Positions 7,095 through 13,028 of a DNA stretch of 15,540 bases are shown here, one piece after another. How positions within the stretch are numbered: the first letter of the stretch is position 1; every line of letters begins with the position of its first letter. Location: assembly GCA_020851885.1 (NCBI GenBank), contig JADZBW010000331.1:1-15540 (forward strand). The letters run 5' to 3'. This stretch comes from Fimbriimonadaceae bacterium. GTDB taxonomy: Bacteria; Armatimonadota; Fimbriimonadia; Fimbriimonadales; Fimbriimonadaceae. A program made the translations under genes and the position numbers. The notes under the pieces were generated by a model. That model made no database searches, was not told the DNA's origin, and saw only the letters and a program-made list of their open reading frames with translations.

Positions 7095-7583
7095 ATGAAC
7101 CGCCTATTGATCGTTCGTGGAGATGAGGCGCGGGTGCCGTTTTCAAACCTCGCCTTTGGCTTCTGTCTGGGACGCCGTTCCGGCGATCTGCGGGTTCAGC
7201 CAACTTGCACCGAACTCAAAGACGCGCTCGTCGAGGCAGAAGGATTCTTCTTCTATGGCCACGGCGACAAGGGCGGTGCGCTCCACCTTGGCGCGTGCGA
7301 GTACTTCCACCAATCGGATTTGGATTGGGTGATCGCGGAGCGGGCCCGCAGGGGAAAGCAGAAGTTGACGGTGGCTGAAGTCAGGGCATGTTACAGTGGC
7401 TCGAAGGCTGAATACGTCAATCGCTGGCTGGAAGCGGCGACCGTTGTGCACTGCTTTCCAAACGTCACGGCGAGTCCGATGCCTCCCTTCATCCACCCGA
7501 TGCACACTTATCTTGCGCCAATCACCGAGGAACCGGGGAGAGGCGGCTTTTGGTCGAGACTGAAGCGCGGGCCTAAATCCTGA
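7095..7583 (+). CDS. Small caspase-like (clan CD) cysteine-peptidase-type protein
   Basis: This 162-residue protein has no signal peptide. Two blocks resemble the catalytic dyad of caspase-fold (clan CD) peptidases. One is a strand ending in His, FFFYGHGDKGG (51-61) with His56. The other is a strand ending in Cys, TVAEVRACYSGSK (92-104) with Cys99. The A-C-x-S-G form and the 43-residue His-to-Cys spacing are what caspase, gingipain and CHAT domains show. The protein is much shorter than full domains (~220-300 residues) and contains little else. The opening RLLIVRGDEARVPF suggests the first strand of the fold. The start is ATG 7095 with an SD-like AAGGGA at 7079-7084. It is divergent from folE2 and tail-to-tail with glcF (6-base gap). 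Activity and substrate are unknown; an inactive paralogue is possible. Confidence 0.65.
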   Translation: MNRLLIVRGDEARVPFSNLAFGFCLGRRSGDLRVQPTCTELKDALVEAEGFFFYGHGDKGGALHLGACEYFHQSDLDWVIAERARRGKQKLTVAEVRACYSGSKAEYVNRWLEAATVVHCFPNVTASPMPPFIHPMHTYLAPITEEPGRGGFWSRLKRGPKS

Positions 7584-7589
7584 TCCCGC

Positions 7590-8762
7590 TTAGCCGGAGA
7601 GGGCTCTCTCCAAGACTTCCAATGTGTGGAGCACCTCGACCGTTTCTCCGTGCTCCTTGGCCGCCTGAGCGATCCAAGCATGGCATCCAGGGTTTCCAGT
7701 GGCAGCGATAGTCGCACCAGTCCTCTCGATGTTCACCCATTTCCGTTCGAGAAGCCGTCGTGCCATTCTGGGTTGAAGGATGTTGTAGATTCCCCCGCTC
7801 CCACAGCAGGTATCGGCTTCATTCAGCTCGACCATCTGAATGCCGGGAATTGCCTTGAGCAGCGCTCGCGGCTCCATCCTTATCCCCTGCCCATGGGCGA
7901 GGTGGCAAGCATCATGGTAGGTCACAACGGATTCCAAGTGGCCTTTTTGGGAAAGATGTTCCGCAAGGCCATGTTCGAGAAGGAATTCTGAGGCATCGTA
8001 CACCCGACCGTGGCGTGCGCTTTCTTTGAGCCAGCTTCCACAGCCTGCCGAGTTGACGATGAGCGGCAATCCTTGAGGGAGCGCGGAAAAGAGCGTCTCC
8101 CGCATGGCCTTGGCTGACTCCAGGTTTCCGTTGTGAGCGTGCAATGCCCCGCAACACTCCTGCTCGAATTCACGGGCCAGATAGCCGACCCTTCGCAGCA
8201 GCCGACGGGTGATCTCGTTGACGTGCGGATAGAGCACTCGCATGGCGCAGCCTTCCAGGACTGCTGCCTCACCTTTCAGCGGTGGCAAGTCGGACTCTTC
8301 GAACGGAGGGAATCGGATTTCTGATGGTAACTCAGGCCGGTCGGCTTCAGGTGGCTGGCCGCTAAGCAGCTTGCTGACAATCCACGGCACCCGGCGGCCC
8401 GGCAGGAATTTGGAAAATGCAAGTTGTCGGCGCAACTTCGACGGTCGGGCGAGGACATTGAGCAGGATTCGCTTTGGTGAAAAACCGGGGCGTCTTTCCA
8501 GCCTATCTCGGGCGAGTTCCAGGATCTCGCCATACGTGACCGCGCTTGGACAGGCGGTTTCGCAGGCTCGGCAACCCAGGCATAGATCCAGAGGCATGCG
8601 AGCGTCTTCCCACGCGATCGTCCCTTCCTCGGCGCTTCGGACTAGATAGATGCGGCCACGAGGGCTCTCGGTCTCCTCACCCGTTTCCAAAAAGGTTGGG
8701 CAGGCCTCCAGGCAGAAGCCACATCGGATGCACTGGCTGGTCAGGTTGGCGAGCTGGCTCAC
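7590..8762 (-). CDS. glcF: Glycolate oxidase iron-sulfur subunit GlcF
   Basis: This 390-residue iron-sulfur subunit of glycolate oxidase passes electrons from the flavin subunits to the respiratory chain. Two 4Fe-4S binding motifs are intact: C11-x2-C14-x2-C17-x3-C21-P and C61-x2-C64-x2-C67-x3-C71-P. The C-terminal half has the paired cysteine-rich CCG domains (CCGALHAHNG, AGCGSWLKE, TYHDACHLAHGQG, DTCCGSGGIYN, GNPGCHAW). Length is close to the ~400 of GlcF. The start is GTG 8762; GAGGGGG just upstream is a good ribosome site and comes from the last, partial copy of the repeat array. The GTG overlaps the TGA of the repeat-encoded frame (GTGA). It is the distal gene of the glcD-glcE-array-glcF operon. 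A lactate-oxidising LutA-like role is less likely given adjacent glcD and glcE. Confidence 0.9.
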   Translation of the reverse strand: MSQLANLTSQCIRCGFCLEACPTFLETGEETESPRGRIYLVRSAEEGTIAWEDARMPLDLCLGCRACETACPSAVTYGEILELARDRLERRPGFSPKRILLNVLARPSKLRRQLAFSKFLPGRRVPWIVSKLLSGQPPEADRPELPSEIRFPPFEESDLPPLKGEAAVLEGCAMRVLYPHVNEITRRLLRRVGYLAREFEQECCGALHAHNGNLESAKAMRETLFSALPQGLPLIVNSAGCGSWLKESARHGRVYDASEFLLEHGLAEHLSQKGHLESVVTYHDACHLAHGQGIRMEPRALLKAIPGIQMVELNEADTCCGSGGIYNILQPRMARRLLERKWVNIERTGATIAATGNPGCHAWIAQAAKEHGETVEVLHTLEVLERALSG

Positions 8763-9205
8763 AGAACCCCCTCATTCCCTGCCGAATAAATTCGGCGATC
8801 CCAGGTGACATCAAGCTCCTCATTCCCCGCCGAATAGATTCGGCGATCCCAGGTCATAGGATTCCTGATGTTCCTTGCCGAATAAATTCGGCGATCCCAG
8901 CCGACATCAAGCTCCTCATTCCTTGCCGAATAAATTCGGCGATCCCAGGTCATAGGAATCCTGATATTCCTCGCCGAATAAATTCGGCGATCCCAGCCGA
9001 CATCAAGCCCTTGATTCCTCGCCGAATAAATTCGGCGATCCCAGGCGACATCAAGCTCCTCGTTCCTTGCCGAATAAATTCGGCGATCCCAGGCGACATC
9101 AAGCTCCTCATTCCTTGCCGAATAAATTCGGCGATCCCAGGTCATAGGATTCCCGATATTCCTCGCCGAATAAATTCGGCGATCCCAGGTCACATGAACC
9201 CCCAT
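8759..9205 (-). CDS. Repeat-encoded open frame: nine 16-residue units (translation uncertain)
   Basis: The minus strand of the 48-bp array is a single open frame of 148 codons from ATG 9205 to TGA 8759-8761. It encodes WDRRIYSARN plus six variable residues, nine times; the variable part is mostly EELDV-like or I-R/G-N/I-P-M-T. The frame begins 16 bases inside the end of glcE and stops in a GTGA overlap with glcF, the same 4-bp coupling seen between glcD and glcE. Several copy-to-copy changes are silent in this frame (AAT/AAC, GCA/GCG, ATT/ATC). Against it: any repeat whose period is a multiple of three keeps frames open by default, the product resembles no family I know, and no strong ribosome site precedes ATG 9205. 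Treat it as a hypothetical ORF. Confidence 0.35.
   Translation of the reverse strand: MGVHVTWDRRIYSARNIGNPMTWDRRIYSARNEELDVAWDRRIYSARNEELDVAWDRRIYSARNQGLDVGWDRRIYSARNIRIPMTWDRRIYSARNEELDVGWDRRIYSARNIRNPMTWDRRIYSAGNEELDVTWDRRIYSAGNEGVL
8765..9190. repeat. Tandem palindromic repeat array, nine units of exactly 48 bp
   Basis: Each unit holds the 16-bp palindrome GCCGAATAAATTCGGC (7-bp arms around AA) followed by GATCCCAG and 24 more variable bases. Palindromes begin at 8781, 8829, 8877, 8925, 8973, 9021, 9069, 9117 and 9165, a strict 48-base period. Only the second copy differs inside the palindrome (AATAGATT). In some units the dyad extends to 20 bp (TCGCC...GGCGA). The variable halves fall into two related classes: one contains CGACATCAAGCTCCTCATTC or close variants, the other CATAGGATTCC-GAT-TTCC. 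A partial copy (8765-8780) runs into glcF. The array fills the glcE-glcF junction. It is not a CRISPR, because the spacers are related to each other. Confidence 0.95.
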
Positions 9206-9822
9206 TCCCCGGGATTGAGCTTGTTGGTTGGGTCGAAGATTGCCTTGGCCCGCTTCATGAATTTGATTTGGGTCAAGTCCGTGATCTCATGGTTGGCAGA
9301 AGTTCTCATGGGCGAATCGTTTGCCGCGGGCAAGTACGAAATCGGATAGGCTCGAAGCACAAGCTCAAGGCACATCGCCAAAGCGCCACGCGTGCCCGCG
9401 ATGAATCTGTGGATGTCATATCCAGCGACGCTCTTCACCACGTGGCTGCCGGACTTGGCCACCATGCCATCCGCCAACATGAAGGTTGCTCCGAGAATCC
9501 AGTCTCGCCATTCACCCGATCCTGTGCAACACATGTAAGCGCCGCCAACCGAGCCGGTCGTATCCGCCGTCGGCAGGCAGAGGCCGACCTCTCGCAGTTC
9601 GCTTTGAAGGAGGCCAAGTTCGGTCCCTGATCGAACCGACAGAGTCATGTCGGCGGGCCGAAGATCGAGAATTCCAGACAACTTCGACAACTCGATCGTA
9701 TCGCTTGGGAGCCCTTCCTTTCTGAGGCGCGTGCCAGTTCCACAGATCTTGACCTTATCGTACGATAACAGGAGATCCCTCAGTTCTCTTTCCGAGCTTG
9801 GTTGGTGAACGAGATCGCTCAC
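9190..9822 (-). CDS. glcE: Glycolate oxidase FAD-binding subunit GlcE, compact form
   Basis: This is the second flavin subunit of glycolate oxidase. The GTG at 9822 is taken as start because it gives a GTGA overlap with the glcD stop and has GGAG 8 bases upstream; a frame open from 9888 would overlap glcD by 70 bases. The FAD-binding part is recognisable: KICGTGTRLRKEG (25-37), LDLRPADMTLSVRSGTELGL (52-71), TADTTGSVGGAYMC (85-98), KSVAGYDIHRFIAGTRGALA (130-149). The product is 210 residues, whereas GlcE is usually near 350. After the FAD domain (to ~165) only a short linker precedes the canonical tail MKRAKAIFDPTNKLNPGEW (189-207), so roughly 120-140 residues of the middle/cap region are absent in frame. 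The repeat array begins at its stop codon. Whether this compact GlcE is functional is unknown. Confidence 0.82.
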   Translation of the reverse strand: MSDLVHQPSSERELRDLLLSYDKVKICGTGTRLRKEGLPSDTIELSKLSGILDLRPADMTLSVRSGTELGLLQSELREVGLCLPTADTTGSVGGAYMCCTGSGEWRDWILGATFMLADGMVAKSGSHVVKSVAGYDIHRFIAGTRGALAMCLELVLRAYPISYLPAANDSPMRTSANHEITDLTQIKFMKRAKAIFDPTNKLNPGEWGFM

Positions 9823-11258
9823 CAGGCGACTCCACGCCACCGTCGCTTGTGTTCCACGCAGCTCTTCTGATTCGGTAGGACCTTGCAAGGATTGCAGAGC
9901 GACCCATCGCTGAAAATCTCCTTGGCCATTGCCTGAAGCCGCAGGTCATCCGGCGTGAACATGAAGGGCATTAAGTCTGCCTTCTCGACGCCGATTCCGT
10001 GCTCCCCTGAAATCGACCCACCCAGTTCGATACATTTGCGCACGATCTCCTCTCCCGCCGTGACCACCGCCTCGACTTGATTGGGGTCGCGATCGTCGAA
10101 GTAGAAGCAAGGGTGAAGGTTCCCGTCACCGGCGTGGAACAAGTTTGCTACCTTCACGTTATGCTTGGCGGCGACTTCGTAGACGAAATCGAGCATCTCA
10201 GGAAGCTTGGAACGGGGAATGACCCCATCGTGAGTCACGATGGAGGGAGCCAATCGTCCCATTGCCCCGACGCCTTTCTTCCGCGCCAGCCACAGTTTCT
10301 GCCGCTCCGCTTCATCTTGGGCAATGGTGATGTCGATTGCGCAGTTCGCTTTGCAGATCTCTCCAACTTGGTTTATTTCCATGCGAACCCGATCACAAGC
10401 CCTCTCGCCGACGCCATCGCACTCGATCAAGAGGAGGGCCACCGCGCTGTCCGGATACTTGAGGCCAAAGGCCGCTTCCAAAGCAACCATGATCCCACGG
10501 TCCATCAATTCCAAGGCAGCGGGGATCACCCCGGCTGCGATAATGTCGGCGACCGTTTGGGTCGCGTCTCGAACCGTTGGGAAGGACACCAGGGCGGTTT
10601 CGACGGCATTAGGAAGCGGCGTCAGCCTAACCCAGGCTTCGGTCACCAATCCAAGCGTTCCTTCTGAACCGACAATCAGCGAAACGAAGTCGAATCCTGG
10701 CGCTCCCGGTATCTTGCCACCGAATTGGAGGATCTCGCCCTGCGGGTCCACCAATGTTAGGCCCAGGATATGCTGAGCGGTGACTCCGTACTTGAGCGTG
10801 TGGGGACCGCCCGCATTCTCGGCAATGTTGCCACCGATGGTAGATACGGTTTGAGAAGAAGGGTCGGGCGCAAAATGAAGGCCCTGTTCTCTCACCGCGT
10901 CCGAAAGGCGCTTGTTGGCAATTCCTGCTTGAGCCTTGAGGCACCGATTCTCGATATCGATTTCCAAGATCTTCGTAAGTTTCTTGGTGGAGATCACAAC
11001 TCCTCCGAGGGCGGGCAACGCGCCACCACTGAGGCCCGTCCCCGCTCCGCGCCCGGTGAAAGGGATCCTGTTCTCATTGCACCATCGAATGATGGCGGCG
11101 ACCTCGTCGGTGGACTCCGGCAAGACGATCGCGGTTGGCTTGGATCGGTCGACCGTGTAGGCGTCGCAGTCGTAGGCCCGCTGGGCGGCGGCGCCGCCAA
11201 GGACGCGCTCGGGGTCGAGAAGCCTCCCTAATTCGCGGACCATCGCCTCGTCGGTCAT
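9819..11258 (-). CDS. glcD: Glycolate oxidase FAD-linked catalytic subunit GlcD
   Basis: This 479-residue flavoprotein oxidises glycolate to glyoxylate; D-lactate is a possible alternative substrate. The N-terminal FAD_binding_4 domain shows PFTGRGAGTGLSGGA (66-80, pyrophosphate contact), FAPDPSSQTVSTIGGNIAEN (119-138) and SLIVGSEGTLGLVTEAWVRL. The C-terminal FAD-oxidase domain has the metal/substrate block NLFHAGDGNLHPCF and the closing signature GGSISGEHGIGVEKADLMPFMF, where the His and Glu are conserved. Length matches GlcD (~480-500). Start is ATG 11258; a weak GGAG lies about 12 bases upstream, and CATACT five bases before the ATG may be a -10. It is the first gene of the glc operon and overlaps glcE by 4 bp (GTGA). 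Divergent from the DNA glycosylase gene. Confidence 0.93.
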   Translation of the reverse strand: MTDEAMVRELGRLLDPERVLGGAAAQRAYDCDAYTVDRSKPTAIVLPESTDEVAAIIRWCNENRIPFTGRGAGTGLSGGALPALGGVVISTKKLTKILEIDIENRCLKAQAGIANKRLSDAVREQGLHFAPDPSSQTVSTIGGNIAENAGGPHTLKYGVTAQHILGLTLVDPQGEILQFGGKIPGAPGFDFVSLIVGSEGTLGLVTEAWVRLTPLPNAVETALVSFPTVRDATQTVADIIAAGVIPAALELMDRGIMVALEAAFGLKYPDSAVALLLIECDGVGERACDRVRMEINQVGEICKANCAIDITIAQDEAERQKLWLARKKGVGAMGRLAPSIVTHDGVIPRSKLPEMLDFVYEVAAKHNVKVANLFHAGDGNLHPCFYFDDRDPNQVEAVVTAGEEIVRKCIELGGSISGEHGIGVEKADLMPFMFTPDDLRLQAMAKEIFSDGSLCNPCKVLPNQKSCVEHKRRWRGVAW

Positions 11259-11337
11259 GGCCTAGTATGACTCCAGGCAAAGGACTTGAAGGAGGGTCAA
11301 AGAAGGCCAAAATGCTACAACGAGAACTCAAAGCTCC

Positions 11338-11931
11338 ATGTCCCTCCTCCCACTGCTCACGCAAGATGTCCTTGCCGCCGCTCCAAGCCTGCTCGGCTGG
11401 CACCTGGTGCGTGATGGCCTCCGGGCCCGGATCGTTGAAGTGGAGGCGTATCGAGCATCGGACGACCCGGCTTGTCATGCTTTCCTAAGAACGGCGATGA
11501 AGAACATGGCGATGTTTGGACCGCCCGGAAAGGCCTATGTTTACTTCACTTACGGTTGCCATTGGATGCTGAACGTGGTCGCCCATGGCCAAGGCGACGC
11601 CGCCGCGATCTTGATTCGCGCCGCCGAACCGATCCAAGGCTCAGAACTGTTCCGGGAACGTCGCCCGAAAGCCCGACGCGACCGAGACCTGCTCTCGGGA
11701 CCCGGAAAACTGGCTGCGGCATTTGCAATCGATGCCTCCGACAATGGCGTCGACTTACTGGACCTTCAGTCAAAGCCAGGTTTGCTCAGGCTGGAGTCCC
11801 CCGACATTCCCGCCCCGAGGATCGTCGCCGGAACACGAATTGGAATTGCCTTGGGCAAAGGACATGATTACCCCTGGCGCTTCGCCGATGCCGACCGTCT
11901 GGTGTGGGTGAGCCGGCCACTGACATTCTAG
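11338..11931 (+). CDS. mpg: 3-methyladenine DNA glycosylase (AAG/Mpg family)
   Basis: This 197-residue base-excision-repair enzyme removes alkylated and deaminated purines (3-methyladenine, 7-methylguanine, hypoxanthine) by cleaving the N-glycosidic bond. Landmarks of the AAG fold are present: RIVEVEAYRA (31-40), where Glu36 corresponds to the catalytic Glu and Tyr38 to a base-stacking residue; His47, at the spacing of the active-site His; MFGPPGKAYVYFTYG (59-73), with the stacking tyrosine at Tyr69; and LLSGPGKLAAAFAID (118-132). Length is normal for bacterial members (~190-210). Start ATG 11338 gives the usual N-terminus; no strong Shine-Dalgarno sequence is seen. It is transcribed alone, divergent from glcD. 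Its TAG stop shares CTAG with the convergent channel gene. Confidence 0.93.
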   Translation: MSLLPLLTQDVLAAAPSLLGWHLVRDGLRARIVEVEAYRASDDPACHAFLRTAMKNMAMFGPPGKAYVYFTYGCHWMLNVVAHGQGDAAAILIRAAEPIQGSELFRERRPKARRDRDLLSGPGKLAAAFAIDASDNGVDLLDLQSKPGLLRLESPDIPAPRIVAGTRIGIALGKGHDYPWRFADADRLVWVSRPLTF

Positions 11932-13028
11932 AAGTGGGGTTCTTTCTCCCAGGCGGAGAACTGCCAATTGTCCAATGCGTCAGATTCCGCCAACCAGCTT
12001 GGGAGGGTCAGGAAGAGGTCGCGGGCCAGGGAGATGCAGTAAGGCTCGTACATCGCACGGCGTTCGTGGAAGATGCCGATTCGGTCTCGACAAAGAGGAA
12101 TCCCGGCCTCACCGAGCACTTTTCGAATTTCCTCGAGCGTGGAATCAGGTAGTCGGCTTGGGGACTTGAAGTCCGGCTCGGCATTGAGCAAGTAAGCAAG
12201 ATCGACGATGACATGTCGACCCATGGCGAAAGTGGCGCGTGCCTGAAACTGAAGCCGTTTCTCCCAAGGGTGATCCCCTTCGAATCCGGACTCGATCAGT
12301 GAGCAGGTATCGAGAATGGCGGTCAATGAACAGAGCCAGGATTGGTGGTCGTGCTGCGATCGGTAGAAGGCCAGAATCGGGTAGCTCAAGTAAGCTTCCA
12401 GCTGCTTTGCCGACCACTCTTCCCATTCCTTGAGCAATGAAACCAAGTCCTCCATGGCGTCCCCGGCGGCATGTCTTCTCAACAACTCTCCGCAGGTGGG
12501 GTCGGAGCCGGCGCGAGAATCCAGCAGTGTGATCTGGTGCTCACGGGCTGAAAAATGTCCGTAGAGCACGGGAATGTAACCGATGACCAAAGCCAGGAAT
12601 CCGAATCCCGTGCCTGCTTCGACGACACTGAGGAACTGCCCGATGGGGTGGTGGGACGTGAGATCCCCGAATCCGAGCGTGAAGAACGTCTCACCACTGA
12701 AGTAAAGGTATTCAGATAGGTCATGGACGCCCTCCAGAGTTCCATGGCCGAAGTGGACCAAGGCGAAACCGGTTATCAGCAGCGCTCCCCAGAGAAGGAA
12801 GAGGGATAGCAACGTGATTGGCGCAAATGCCGAGAGCATCGCCAAACGCAAGTTCCCGTCCGGGAGCCTTCGCGCAATCCGAAACCAAATTGCCCAAGTT
12901 GCGTTGTAAAAGATGCCCGAGAAACTGATCCTATGCTCGACCGTCTTGGGAATAACGATCGTCGTGAAAGCATCCCAAAGGGTTGCCAGAACGAGAAACA
13001 GTCCCAGAATGCCCCAAAGTAGGTTCAT
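11928..13028 (-). CDS. Two-TM potassium-channel-like membrane protein with long cytoplasmic domain
   Basis: This is a 366-residue ion-channel-like protein of the Ion_trans_2 type. Hydrophobic segments lie at about 2-24, 64-92 and 130-157. Between the last two is a pore helix and the filter-like sequence ETFFTLGFGDLT (113-124). TLGFGD is a conservative variant of the potassium-filter TVGYGD, so a K+ or cation channel is likely. The C-terminal ~200 residues are helical and cytoplasmic, with no RCK/TrkA GxGxxG nucleotide motif; I do not recognise this domain. The ATG at 13028 is preferred over the GTG at 13076 because it gives an ATGA overlap with the upstream GH78 gene, GGGAG lies upstream, and the protein then starts directly with a membrane helix. 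Overlap with a glycosidase gene is unexpected and may only reflect compact gene packing. Confidence 0.8.
   Translation of the reverse strand: MNLLWGILGLFLVLATLWDAFTTIVIPKTVEHRISFSGIFYNATWAIWFRIARRLPDGNLRLAMLSAFAPITLLSLFLLWGALLITGFALVHFGHGTLEGVHDLSEYLYFSGETFFTLGFGDLTSHHPIGQFLSVVEAGTGFGFLALVIGYIPVLYGHFSAREHQITLLDSRAGSDPTCGELLRRHAAGDAMEDLVSLLKEWEEWSAKQLEAYLSYPILAFYRSQHDHQSWLCSLTAILDTCSLIESGFEGDHPWEKRLQFQARATFAMGRHVIVDLAYLLNAEPDFKSPSRLPDSTLEEIRKVLGEAGIPLCRDRIGIFHERRAMYEPYCISLARDLFLTLPSWLAESDALDNWQFSAWEKEPHF

Noticed and set aside
7596..7611. Hairpin GGAGAG-GGCT-CTCTCC at the glcF 3' end as a terminator
   Set aside because: It is inside the coding sequence, short, and has no T-run; probably chance.
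8765..9190. CRISPR array
   Set aside because: Periodicity and palindromic repeats look CRISPR-like, but the spacers belong to two related sequence classes, the conserved part extends into the spacer, and there are no cas genes.
8546..9349. Long plus-strand frame through the array (267 codons)
   Set aside because: It is open only because the repeat period is a multiple of three and because it crosses glcF and glcE antisense. Its I-P-x-R-I-N-S-A repeats carry a non-silent change where the minus strand is silent, and it has no sensible ends.
9823..9888. Longer glcE start at 9888
   Set aside because: It would overlap glcD by 70 bases and add residues without family similarity; GTG 9822 has GGAG upstream and a typical GTGA overlap.
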